From Chionoecetes opilio (Eukaryota > Arthropoda > Malacostraca > Decapoda > Majidae): DNA of 64,000 nt. The DNA lies in the NCBI GenBank assembly GCA_016584305.1, contig JACEEZ010013885.1, forward strand, positions 107,501-171,500, in the 5' to 3' direction. The translations under genes were made by a program, and so were the position numbers. Below, one piece after another: positions 1 to 12,500 of the stretch. Positions within the stretch are counted from its first letter, which is position 1; each line of letters starts with the position of its first letter. The notes beneath the pieces were generated by a model. It did not search any database. It had not been told where the DNA came from and saw only the letters and a list, made by a program, of their open reading frames with translations.

Positions 1-124
1 ATCAAGAACTAGAACTGTCGCCGACAATTGGAACTCCCGCCGACGTGAAAAATTGGGAAAAAGTCGCCGATATCGGCGACAGTTCAGTTGTCGTTATTCA
101 CGATAATATCAAAATACTGGCTAT

Positions 125-681
<557 letters not shown>

Positions 682-814
682 GGCGTGGTATACCTATTTC
701 CCGCCAAATACAGACTTGTGTCGCGCGCGCTGATTGGTTAGGTGGCACTAAGAAGGGTTGGCCTTCTGTCCCCTTACACGAGGCTAAGATGACGCCCAAA
801 AATGCTATCTTAGT

Positions 815-1240
815 AATCTTCTTGGCCCGGTATAACTAAGTCGGTCTTAGGACGCTAAGAGGGTGTAGTTTAGAGCCCCTTCGAAAATGTCCACCCAGAC
901 CCTCTGGTGGCTACCAGCTGCAATGGACCTCGTAGCTTACTAGGTGCTTACAATTTCGTTGCCGAATACAGTTTTGCCATCTCTCGTAGCGGTCTAGTAA
1001 CTTCGACCTCGTAACAGGGTATCGCTGGTAAGTTTGCTGAATCCGGCCCTAGGTAGGCATTACGATGCGCGCATTACTTCCCGCAGCACATGATGCGGGC
1101 GGGAGTTTACTGCTGAATCATCATAACATTGCCTGACTTGTACCAGAGAGAGCCAGTAGTCTTCTTGGCCCCGTATAACTAAGTCGGTCTTAGGACGCTA
1201 AGAGGGTGTAGTTTAGAGCCTCTTCGAAAATGTCCCCCCA
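815..1240. repeat. Pair of 80-bp direct repeats and GC-rich satellite-like sequence
   Basis: A block starting TCTTCTTGGCCC and containing CTAAGTCGGTCTTAGGACGC occurs at about 817-895 and again at 1159-1238, nearly identical. The spacer and the following 1385-1515 contain related GCGCGCATTACG / CGTAATGCGC motifs in both orientations. No coding capacity was recognised. Confidence 0.7.
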
Positions 1241-1739
1241 GATAATGATAATATAAGCCTCTCATACAAAGAAATATCCTTGTAATAATAATTATGATCC
1301 TTAAATAGTAAGAAAAATCCTTGTAAATAATAGTAATAAGCCTTTGATAGTAAAAAAAGAAACGGCAGGCACGACAGCTGACCATATGATGCGCGCATTA
1401 CGTTGCAGAAATGCCCCGCGCTAGATTTGCCTCCCGCATAACTTTTCCGCATCACTCAACACGAAAATCGAGTTCCAGCATCATAATGCGCATCGTAATG
1501 CGCAACGTAATGCCTAGTATGGACGCACCTTAAAGGAAACTGAGACAGTGTAACATCGATATTATGATAATGTTTTCACCCACCACAGGCTCAAGGGTTA
1601 ATGCGACGGAGATGAGCACCGAGGCCACGCGCAGCATAGCGTATGTCCCCATCTTTACCTTACCTTTAAGAGAATGTAGATATGTGTTAAGATATGTACC
1701 GACAATACAGTGTGTGTGATGGCTTATAGGTGATGATGC

Positions 1740-3335
1740 AGCGTGTTGACATGACGCGTTGAAAAACAATCACCTTTTCAACGAGAATCTCCCTTGACTC
1801 TCAGGAACAACACGTCTGTGTGTCGTCAGCATGACAAGGAAGCAAAGTTTAAATAGAGTTTTAGATTTTGACAAGGAAGTACCTTAAGCGGGTATCACAC
1901 GGGGCGTTTCGTCGGACTGTTTCGGCGAACCAAACATGCATTTGGTTGGACCTGTTCGTCGAACACTGACAAAACACTAGCACACGGTTGAGCCAACCGC
2001 TTCACCCAACAATAACAAACAAAGATGAAGCGATGACAGCGAGAGGCGCGGAGATATTTTGTTAATGTTTTAACTTTAGGGGCATATATATACGTAGCTA
2101 CTGGTGATGAAAAGGGAGGAGGTGATTGTTAGAAGAGAACAGCGACAGATGAAGACGCGTTCATGTGAGCTAAATGGGTTATAGTGGACGAGAACTGCGC
2201 GCCGGTTAGGTTAAGTTTCGGTTAGGTTAATAATCCCGTCAGGGGGTCGAAGGGGACGGAGCCCCTCCCGTTAGAAGGTTAGGTTCGGTAGGTTTAGGGT
2301 AATAATTTCATCCCAGCAGGGGTGGCAGAGCCCAAAATGGAGTGGCGGCGGGCGGCCGCCGGCCAGTTACCTGTGGCACACCGAAACCTGTGGCGGGCGC
2401 CCAGCCCGCAGCCCAAATGCCCAAACAACGCCCAATTGTGTAAGCAATTCGGCCACGTGTGAAATATACCAAGTAGTCAGTGTATCGATAGACGGATGTT
2501 CTCCCACACGGTCAGTTTAACGACGGAGAGCCCGTAGCACGCGCAGCATGGCTAATCCCCGATCGCTTTACTTACCTGGGGACTGAAGATATGGGTGGCA
2601 TTTGCCAGACAACTCAGTGCATGTGATGGCTTATGGTGATTATCGCGTGTATACATGACGTTACGTGTAACAACACACCTTTCAACTGAATCTCCTGCTT
2701 TTATCAGGAACAAACGTCTGTGCTTCCCCGATTGACAAAACAAAGTTTAAATAGAGTGTAATTTTGGTCAAGGAAGTAGCCAAGCGGGTATCTCCCGGGG
2801 CTTTGTCAGGGACGTAATCCAGAGATAAAAACTTGACAATTTGTTGGTGTCTGTCGTCGACACTGCTAAAAGCACAGAACGGTAAGCCAAACCCTTCGGC
2901 CCAAGTAACAACAAGGATGAGCGAGACCAGCGAGAGGCGGTGGGATTTTAATGTCTTCTAACTGCGGGCATATTATACTTATGCTGTAGTATGGTTGAAA
3001 GGGTTTCCGGTGATTGTAGAAGAAAACAGCCGAAAGAACCATAGGATTTCTGAGCTAACTGGGTTATGTGGACGAGAACTGCGCGCGGTTTAGCTTAAGT
3101 TACCGGTAGGTTTAAAACCCGTCAGCGGGGTCGAAGCGACGGAGCCCCTCCCGTTAGAACGTTAGGTCTCGTAGCTTAGGGTAATATTATCCACATGGCG
3201 TGGCAGAGTCCCAAATGGCAGTAGCAACGGCGGCCGCCGCCAGTTTACCGTGTCATCGATAACCTATGCGGGGCCCCCGCCAGTCCCATGCGAAAACCAC
3301 AGCCCAATGTGTAACATTTGCCTACAGTGTGAAAT
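1740..3335. repeat. Two diverged direct copies of an about 750-bp repeat
   Basis: Copy 1 (about 1710-2480) and copy 2 (about 2620-3335) share the order: GTGATGGCTTAT, CAGGAACAA, CAAAGTTTAAATAGAGT, AAGCGGGTATC, GACGAGAACTGCGCGC, a TTAGG-rich stretch, CGGAGCCCCTCCCGTTAGAA and GCGGCCGCCG. Copy 2 differs by many single-base insertions and deletions as well as substitutions. No gene was found in it. Confidence 0.7.
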
Positions 3336-4216
3336 TCTGGAGTTGTTCGTCTCGGAAAGGACCGCCAGTCCTCGTTGAGGATCTTTGATATTACGGGCCC
3401 TTTTACAGTGGTTGTTCGGAACAACTGGAAATCAATTTTGGTCGATTCCCCGTTGAGTCTTCACTAATCGGAAAAAACAGATGGGGGTCTGATCTTGAAA
3501 CCCGAGCCCCTGTCCACCCAGCAGTGAATGGGTACCGGGTGTTAGGGTTTGTGACCCCCCTCCCGGGGTGGTGGCTTCCCCCAACACTAAGCCCGAGCGG
3601 TAGATCATTATGGCTCTGAGGAATTATCCTCTAAACAAACAAACAAACACCACATTCTCTCCCAACTCTTTCCCTGTCTCAATCATCCGTCCCCTTGTCT
3701 CACCAGTCATCACAGTCCCAGCAGCAATAACAGCCATTCTCTTCCTGTCCTTTCAACCACCTCATTAATTTCACATCCCATTTTCAGTGAAAACCACACG
3801 CATCATTTCCATTTTCTCCCCGGTATACTTCTCAGATCTCATATTTTACTAGTAATCATTCTACCGCAAACACATCAAATTAGCTTCATATATCTGAAAA
3901 TCTATCACATATATAATATAGAGTATAGACTGATCTGTATTAAATTTACTGTAACGTATTATATGATGGTGTTCATTTCAATGCTTAATAATTGCTAAAA
4001 CTATTTATAACTTACAGAAAAAGTATAGACTTATTTTGACCGCAGAGTATGTTCGACGAAATGTGCAACATTTTGTATAATTTCACAAAACCATTTTTCA
4101 CAAAACCATTTCATCGAACATGTTCGGCGAAATGACCCTCGAAGTTCGACCAAACAGTCCAACCAAATGGCAAGTTCGACGAAACAGTCCGACGAAACGC
4201 ACAGTGTGATAGCTTT
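1887..4216. mobile_element. Possible decayed DNA transposon with inverted ends
   Basis: The left end (about 1890-1970) reads GGTATCACAC..GTTTCGTCGGACTGTTTCG. The right end (about 4090-4212) is its inverted counterpart, CGAAACAGTCCGACGAAACG..GTGTGATAGC. Further paired GTTCGACGAA blocks lie just inside. I cannot identify a target-site duplication or a transposase, so the superfamily is unknown. 3340-4090 holds no ORF or gene that I recognise. Confidence 0.45.
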
Positions 4217-4511
4217 ACTTTTTGCTTTACTGTACGGGAAAGGAGAGGAAATGCTCAATGAAACCGAAGGTATTGACAGTGTAAACAACGGATGTGTGCG
4301 CGCCTTGTGGCACCAACTTCAGCCGAAGTAAGTCCATACATTTCACAAAATTTGTATTTACACCGTACGCAATCTTGCATATTTTCTATTTTCATTACTT
4401 ATCATTGGATTTCTAGAGAATTTGACACTACCAAGCAGTCCGCATGGATGTGTGCATTGGACTTAACTCTGTATTTATTGAGAAACTGTCCTCTTTAATA
4501 GTGTTTAGGAT

Positions 4512-4572
<61 letters not shown>

Positions 4573-4579
4573 CTCCTCT

Positions 4580-4630
<51 letters not shown>
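4512..4630. repeat. (CT)n microsatellite
   Basis: An interrupted CT run, followed by degenerate CT-rich sequence to about 4790. The frames running through it are low-complexity artefacts. Confidence 0.9.
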
Positions 4631-4631
<1 letters not shown>

Positions 4632-4969
4632 TTCTCCTTCTCTCCAACACCTCTTCTCCTCCACTCCTCGCTCTAATTCTCTCTCATCTCGTCTTCAACT
4701 ATCTCTCTCCTTCTCGGAGCTCAACCCTCCTCTTCTCTCCTGTCCTCTCTCTCTCTGTCACGTTCTTCTCTCTCTCCTTGGTCTCGTGTTCAGACAGGCC
4801 ACTCTACTCTGTTATGATTTCCATTTACATCAAATAACCAGGGTTTCCTGCCAAGTCCTCGCTGGATATGGTTCATGCGTAAATAATAACACGTTAGCAG
4901 AGAAGCTCACCCATGAGCGTATCATCTTCCTGGCCGCTATTGTCACATACTTCTCCCTCGCCTAGATGT

Positions 4970-5285
4970 GATGAACAGAATGACTGCTCTATATGCGAAA
5001 AAAACAAATTATGCAAACGTTTGCTTGTTATTTATATATAGTAGTGGAGGTACAATGTTGCGGGTAGGGTAATCGCGGCGGGGCCTGAGGGGGAGACCAG
5101 ACAGGTATCACGTTGTCGCCAAGAATAGTTGGGCGTTATAAATTACTTTCCGGTGGGCCGGTGCAACATACTTGCCGCCTCGCCAAAGGTGCAATAACAG
5201 ATGCCTGCTCCTCTATATGCACAAGTAAAAAAACAAAATTATGCAAACCTTTACTCATTAGTTATTGTAACATATGTACTACACA
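4970..5285. repeat. Pair of diverged direct repeats
   Basis: About 4985-5045 and 5205-5275 share CTCTATATGC, AAAAAACAAA and ATTATGCAAACXTTT followed by TTATTG/TTATTT. About 5290-5390 contains a tRNA-like segment (GGTCAGTGGATAAACTCGC then TGTTCGAGCCCC, resembling A and B boxes), which could be the head of an old SINE. Confidence 0.4.
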
Positions 5286-5452
5286 TTATATAGTGTACAC
5301 ATTGTTTGCTGGGTCAGTGGATAAACTCGCGGCGTGCCACTCTGATCCTGTGTTCGAGCCCCGCTCAAACTCGAGATTTTTTGCTGATAAGCTGATAGGT
5401 GTACTGATTGAGTCCAGTGCGTGATCAAGACCCTGGTGTATAACACATACAT

Positions 5453-5456
<4 letters not shown>

Positions 5457-5493
<37 letters not shown>

Positions 5494-5589
5494 ACACACA
5501 CACACACACACACACCACACCCCCACCCACCCACCCACCACCACCCAACCCACCACACCCACCACCCACCCACCACCACCACCCACCCA

Positions 5590-5652
<63 letters not shown>
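5457..5652. repeat. (CA)n / (CCCA)n microsatellite
   Basis: CA dinucleotide runs flank a CCCACC-rich central part. It abuts the LINE tail that follows. Confidence 0.9.
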
Positions 5653-5655
<3 letters not shown>

Positions 5656-6040
5656 CTGAGAGATTTACCATATGAAGAAAGACTTTCAAGACTAACACTC
5701 CCAACTCTTGAGAAAAGAAGAGAAAAGGGGAGATTTATAGCAATGTATAGAGCATCAATGGGTCTGGAAAAAATTGACAGAGAAATCTGTTTGTGGGACG
5801 ATAGAAGTGCAAAGGTCATGAGAAGAAATTGAAAAGGACAACAGCAAGAGGATATAAGAAAATACAGCTTCCCGTATAGAAGCATAGAAGCCTGGAACAA
5901 CCTTGATGCAAAAGTGATTAATGCAAGAAGTATTCAGGACTTCAAAGGCAAGCTGGATAATAGTAGATTTGGAGACGGGACAGTACGAGCATAGCTCTTT
6001 TCCTGTATGTTACAACTAGGTAAATACAACTAGGTAAACA
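5653..6040 (+). pseudogene. LINE 3' end: decayed reverse-transcriptase C-terminus and tail
   Basis: The + strand reads LPYEERLSRLTLPTLEKRRE, then FIAMYRASMGLEKIDRE, then YSFPYRSIEAWNNLD and DFKGKLDNSRFGDG before a stop. This is the pattern of the extreme C-terminus of many non-LTR retrotransposon reverse transcriptases. At least one internal stop (about 5830) breaks it. After the stop come two AACTAGGTAAA units and then (CA)n, which looks like the natural 3' tail of this LINE. Clade not assigned. Confidence 0.7.
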
Positions 6041-6045
6041 CCACA

Positions 6046-6128
<83 letters not shown>
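6041..6128. repeat. (CA)n microsatellite
   Basis: A pure CA run directly after the LINE tail, so it may have grown from the element's 3' terminal repeat. Confidence 0.9.
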
Positions 6129-6129
<1 letters not shown>

Positions 6130-7390
6130 TAATTAACAAGGCTTGGTAACGCATCACGCCATTGGACTCAACACCTGCATCTTCACGTAATCATTTTACT
6201 GACAAAAGCGGGCAGTAAAAAAAAAATGTCTTTGACCAAGGGGATGAGTGGTGTGTGAGGTCCCAGCTTCACCCTAAGATCGGTGAAATTATCTCTTTGT
6301 ACCCTGCCAGCAGGGTGATTGCTGGTGGTCACGAGTCCACACAACACACACACATGCACACACACACACATGCACACACACACATGGAAACATACCAAGA
6401 CTTAAAAATATATGTGGAAGAAAAAGACAGATAAAATAAATATCAGTTTAAATGAAAATAAAAATTCTAGTTTGCGGCAATCCCTTGTGGTATAAAATTC
6501 CCCAAGCTCTTTACGATGATAGAAAAGCAGCAGGTGTTTCGTTATCACCCTCCTGCTTGGCGCCCGCACCCTGCTCGCTCCTCCGCGCCAAATGACGCGT
6601 CTATACCCCCCCCTGCCTGCTCCCTCCCTCACATCGCACTGTAAATAACTTTCTTCCTGTATCTTTTTTTTCATTCTTAATACGCGTCATATGTCGTGTT
6701 CGCTTCAAATCGTGTGGCTCGCCCGACCCGTGTGTGCGTAGTGTTTAGTCACTCAGACAGGTAAGGCTGCAATTAAAGGCCTAATGAACAACCAGGGTGT
6801 ATATATGGGGCATTACCTGCTGTTGTTTATATTGATAAGTTCTGCAGATTTCTTACCCTATCCATTACAACACTAAGGACTTGTATTCTTCACAAATGTT
6901 TATAGGACGGATGTGATATTTTTATTTTTTTTATTTTTCTTTATTGATGTCGCTGATATGTTTTGCTACCTCTTCGGATACTATTGTGGGTGTAATGTCT
7001 TTGGACTCTTCTCAAGGGCTCACTTTACAATAATGATAATGATGATGATATTAATGATAACGGTAACTAATATAAGGGGGTAAGGCAGGGGGCGTGGCTT
7101 CTGGGCAAGTTGAACGTAAATTTACTAGAAGTTATGAGGAAAACTACAATATTTCTGATAATCTTGTTTCATACAAATGACCCTCAAACAAGTGAGATGG
7201 CTTATAACATAATGCAGATTTCTGTTTTTATTTCATGGGATAAAAATTATGACACTACTAGCCGCAAAGCCGCCCTCCGGGCGGACTTTTTGGCTAGCTC
7301 CTGCGGAGGGCTATTGGTGGGCCGAAGGCCCACCAAACACAGACGCTCCAGATAGCCCCTTCTAGCTTTCCTGAAATCATGATTGTATGT
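6129..7390. other. Non-coding stretch without recognised gene
   Basis: Contains short CA runs (6340-6385), T-rich sequence near 6910-6950 and a GC-rich inverted segment at about 7261-7345 (CCGCCCTCCGGGCGG and TGGTGGGCCGAAGGCCCACCA, both hairpin-forming). Its end (CCAGATAGCCCCTTCTAG, about 7349-7366) also occurs near 40498 and, inverted, near 29325, so it is a fragment of the same interspersed repeat. Confidence 0.5.
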
Positions 7391-7397
7391 ATTAACG

Positions 7398-7522
7398 CCA
7401 ACCCATTCACATCACCCCCAACCCATTCACTCACCCATTACCCATCACCCCCCACCCATTCACTCACCTATTACCCATCACCCCCCACCCATTCACTCAC
7501 CCATTACCCATCACCCTACATC
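7398..7522. repeat. Short minisatellite, about 33-bp unit
   Basis: Three to four copies of a unit containing CCCATTCACTCACC and ATTACCCATCACCCC. Further downstream, 7690-7755 (GACAGACAGACGGACAGACA then TTTCGCTTATATTATTATAG) resembles a terminal segment of a common arthropod repeat. Confidence 0.8.
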
Positions 7523-7893
7523 AAGGTTTCCTCAATTCTCGCAACCCACTTTTTTCACAATTCTCGCTAATAGGCTGCTAAAAAAAAGAAAAAAAAAGTG
7601 ATCGGATCATTTCATAAGTGGGCTTAAAACCTTCCTCTGGTCGAGCTTGTTCCAAAACTGTGCCATATGAGGGGATTGGGGCACTGGGGGCGGCACCTAT
7701 CGCGGACAGACAGACAGACGGACAGACACACACACTTTCGCTTATATTATTATAGATAAAGGGAAGAATTTTGTTAATATCCGCGATGGTCTATGATAAT
7801 GATGATTTTAATGAGAACACCGTCAACATACTGATGATAATACTTGTAATGTCCTTGGACTCTTCTTAAGGGATAAAGAAATGATGTATGAAA

Positions 7894-8107
7894 TTAACCC
7901 CTTGAGGCCCAGAACGTAATTTCCATTGTAATTTGGGTACCATTAGACGCTTTTTAGTGAATATTAGCAATATTTTATAGATATGACCTGTTTAGTATCC
8001 TTGTCAACTAACTAATTTGGTATATTTTGGTACTTTTCGTAATTTTATGGCTAACAACAGACAATTTTTTTTATAGCAAAGGAAAGAAGTGGGTGTGAAG
8101 AGGTTAA
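7894..8107 (+). mobile_element. piggyBac-type MITE, copy 1
   Basis: A 206-bp element starts CCCCTTGAGGCCCAGA and ends with the inverted counterpart GGGTGTGAAGAGG. It is flanked by TTAA on both sides (7894-7897 and 8104-8107). A TTAA target duplication with C-rich ends is the signature of the piggyBac superfamily. No transposase is present, so it is non-autonomous. Five related copies lie elsewhere in the window. Confidence 0.85.
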
Positions 8108-8327
8108 TGTAATGCTAACGAAGGATATTAGATTCTAAACAAAGCCTCATAAGTCATAGTGTGAACGGAGCTTTATTAACATCCAACCACTTGCCTCATG
8201 GCGAGGTGACATAACGTACCAGTTTAAATCTCACCGCCTATCCTTTTCCTGTAGGTTTTCCAGAGTCTATAAATATGAAACCCTGTTAAAGACATTATTG
8301 GCTGTCACGTTTTGCTTCATTATTGGG

Positions 8328-8438
8328 AAAGAAACAGTGCGACATTAGATAGTTATATTTCAAGTCATAGGTTAGTCATATGTAAAGAAACAGTGCGACA
8401 TTAGATAGTTATATTTCAAGTCATAGGTTAGTCATATG
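8328..8438. repeat. 56-bp tandem duplication
   Basis: Two adjacent identical copies of a unit beginning AAAGAAACAGTGCGACATTA and ending GGTTAGTCATATG. Exact identity points to a recent duplication. Confidence 0.9.
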
Positions 8439-8574
8439 CTACTTTCAATACAAGAAGCTGAAGCGGGTCTATCCAATCATTTCTAGATTTTTTTAGTTAC
8501 AATGTTACTAGAATGATAAGTAAGGTATTTATATATGTAAAAGGAAATTATTATCGCGGCTAGAAACTTTTTTT

Positions 8575-8771
<197 letters not shown>

Positions 8772-8855
8772 TAGTACCTACACCTCAACAGTTACTCTTC
8801 CTTCTCCTCTTCTAATTTTGAGCACCGTGAAGTCTTTATTCTTCCTGACACACCC

Positions 8856-8859
<4 letters not shown>

Positions 8860-8937
<78 letters not shown>
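8860..8937. repeat. (CT)n microsatellite
   Basis: An uninterrupted CT run about 90 bp downstream of the larger one. Confidence 0.95.
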
Positions 8938-8942
<5 letters not shown>

Positions 8943-9577
8943 GGGTGTAGTAAGAGTCTGGAAGGTTGACACATATCCCAGATGGTAATTACATCACAGA
9001 CTCGGCCTCAATGGGGACTCACGCAGGTGCACTGACGTATCTGTAAAGTTTCGGAAGTGACCTGATTGTGGCGGCCATCAGATCGAAAACAGTGTCACGG
9101 TCTGGATGGGAAATACGCTCCAAGCCTCCAAATACATTACATCGTGAGACATACATACCCATCAGAAAGAGTGGGGTCATCAGTGCCCCTTCCTTGTTTT
9201 TATTGCTGTCTCGTGTAATAATAATATTAATAATTTTATTCTCACCCGAAGACATACAGTAAAAAAAAAAAAGAGATAATTATACAAACCGGAGTAAATT
9301 AACTTAAGTATACATGTAATTGTACGAGTATGTAATTACTAATGTGGTTCTACTACTACTACTACTACTACTTTAATTACTGCTACTTCTACCTACTATT
9401 ACTGCTACTACTATTTCTGTTACTACTACGTATTTCTTCTACTACTTCTACTATTACTACTATTCTTGCTACCATCATGTCCGTTTCATGTGCAATAACT
9501 CTTGAAGCAAACTTTGTCCAATCTAGTCAATCAATTTTCGAAAGCTTCCATAATCACAGATCTACTTTTGCTTTCAG

Positions 9578-12500
9578 ATGGCTGAGGGAAGAGAGCTACC
9601 TATACTTTTGGTGTGGCTGTGGACAGTGTCTTTAACCTTTTGCTTCAACCTGGAGCCTCGTGCGGCGCTGAGGTACTCCTACCCCTACACGAGTAGTGAG
9701 GGAAGGGAGTCCTATTTCGGGTTCTCTGTGGCTCTCCAACATAATGAAATCAACAATAAGAAATGGTGAGTCGCAAATCATTTCCAGTATCACGCCATTA
9801 CTGTAGCTACTTAACAAAAAATATTACTAACTAATCCATGACAATCTGGAATGCTCTTTTTATTTTCAAACATATGCAAGAAAAAAATGTAAGGTTTGGG
9901 AATCTCCTGGCAAATTAGGCTGTTAGCACATTTGATTTCTGCAGTTCACGAATATTTAGTGTTGGTAAATCAGTGAATTGGTGAATAATTGAATCAATTA
10001 TTTTTAGGTTATGCTCCACAACTTGTATTGCAGCAAACCCTGTAATTCATGTAAATGCAGTGTATTCAGAAACAACGTATATATAAGGTATTAAATGTAC
10101 ATGAGATATCACTACGTAGCTTAGCTGGAGAGCCAAACTGACCTGTGCAAACAAAGTGTGTATCAGAGATACAAATACACACGTGTATATGACACTGATT
10201 TTTCCCCGTCAGGTTAATGGTGGGCGCCCCGCGTGCCAACTCAAGCTATTATCATGCAAATCAGATTACTGAGCCCGGAGCAATGTTCAAGTGTGACCTC
10301 AGGGGTGCAACATGCATGGAATTTATTGTAGATGGTTCTGGTAAGTAAAAATAATCATTTTCCATCACTGGCGGCACTGTATGTAGTTGTACTCCCCGCC
10401 ATTTGTAAAAACAGCCAGTCTTGTTAGTGGCTGTTAAGAGTAGACAGACGCAGGTAATGTCATTGCAGTACGTGTGTGTGATTTTATAATGATGAGCACA
10501 TTTTCCTTACAGGTAATACAGAGTCTCATAATATCCAGTCGGAGTACAGTTACCAGGACCTTAAAAATTATGGTTGGCTGGGAGCAAGTTTGGACAGTCA
10601 GCCACGTTTGCGTGACGACCGGCAGGTCACAGGGGTGAGATGCCAGCCTGTCTTACAGGTCACAAAGTTATATTTGGATAAACAAAAGAGACATTGCCTT
10701 GATAGACGATGTAGATAATGTGTTTTGATAAGAATATAATTGATGTGCTACTTGTTAGGAAAATGATGATAGGCAAATCAGATATATATATCTATATATA
10801 TATTATTATTATTTATTTTTTCAGTTTGATTTTCAAATTAAAATACATTTGTATCAAAGAATATTAATTTTCAAGGACTTTTAGTAATTTCACCAAGTGA
10901 GAAATGTCAATTACTGATTATTTGGTGGTCGGCAGGTGTGTGCCCCCAGCTGGAAGAACCAGCTTTATTACTCCCCACAGCAACAACATAACCAGCAATA
11001 CATGAATGGCGTGTGCTACCTGTTTGATGACTCGGATACTTATAAAACAGTCAAGAAATTGCTGCCTCTTGTGTCCTATGGTAAGCTTGATATCCCAAAG
11101 AGTCATGTAGAAAGGACCAGCTACTATAATTTTATGAAATCCAGTATAGTATATGTACGCAACCCACACATATATATATATATTTTTTTTTTTAACATCA
11201 CAAAGGACTGGCCAAGAGCACAACAAAAATGGGTAGCACAAAGCCCGCTTGGTTGCCAGTCCCTATAAAGAAGACAGTAAGAGAATAATATAACAAGAGG
11301 GGTGAGCCAATTTAGTTCGGGAGGTGTCTTGTTACTCTTTTGAAAAGATTTAAGTCATAGGAAAGTGGAAAAATAGAAACAGGAAGAGAGTTCCAGAGTT
11401 TACCAGTGAAAGGGATGAAAGAGTAAAGATACTGATTAACTCTTGCATTAGGAAGATGGACAGAATAGGGATGAGAATGAGTAGAAAGTCTTGTGCAGCG
11501 AGGCCGCGGGAGGGGGGAGGCATGCAGTTAGCAAGTTCAGAAGAGCAGTGAGCATGGAAATAACGGTAGAAGAGAGCAAGAGAAGATGTTGGTACACAGA
11601 TATCAGGTGATCTTCCATATCAGTTGAGTGACTAAAAATCAACTATATACTACTTTAATGTATCACTTACTTTAATCACATGCTAATTCATAATATTATC
11701 AAACATTGCACTTGTTCTGTACCTCCTTTGGGGAACATGTCAGTATCTCGTTTGCAACCAAATTTTCTTGCCCTGTGGTCAATGTATGATCAAGACGCAC
11801 AGGCCTCTCAAAAAATTGTTGTAGTTTTAAAATCAGGCACAAAACTTTCAGGATAGAAATTGGACCAAAATACTTTTAGTCAGAATTAGTATTTCATGTG
11901 ATATATTTTTTTTTTTTTTTACTTCAGCATGTACATGTAGTAATATTAAGAATTTCCCATTAAACGTAGTTGTAGTTGTAGTTGTTGTAATCCTGTCTCT
12001 TTTTTAACAGGAAAACAAACAAAGCTGGTTAACAATAAGAGGTTCTATCACTATGGTCTCGGGCAAGCAGGCATGTCTATTCACTTCCCTGAGAACCAAA
12101 CCAGCTTCATCGTTGGCTCTCCGGGCGTATTCAATTGGCATGGTGAGACTTGAGACCTAATTGAGTTTTCATGTTTTTATTTATTCTATGTTGAGGATAC
12201 AGTGGAGCTAAATATATTCCAAGTGTTGTTAACAAAGAGTTAGTGTTCGTATACCGTACACATTTCCTCTAATTTCCTTTTGCATAATCATCATCATCAT
12301 TTGGTAGACAGTTAAATACATATATAGGTCAGTCTTACTCACCAAATGACAGCTTTCCAAATTATAGGTTTAAGGTTTCCTGTTTAGCATGAAATTTAGA
12401 TAACCTTGTGCTTTAGCCTATCCTCATGCCTTAGCTCCATTGTATGAGCATTTATAAATTGATTGGGACTTAGGAATCACTATGCTGTATAATTGTATTC

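Noticed and set aside
5279..5900. 141- and 204-codon frames with Cys/Val or His/Thr repeats
   Set aside because: Read through (CA)n and (CCCA)n tracts; the only real protein-like part belongs to the LINE tail on the other strand.
9019..9262. Overlapping 64- and 78-codon frames on both strands just upstream of the integrin
   Set aside because: Neither resembles a protein I know, no start context or splice fit to the integrin was found. A 5' UTR exon is possible but cannot be shown.
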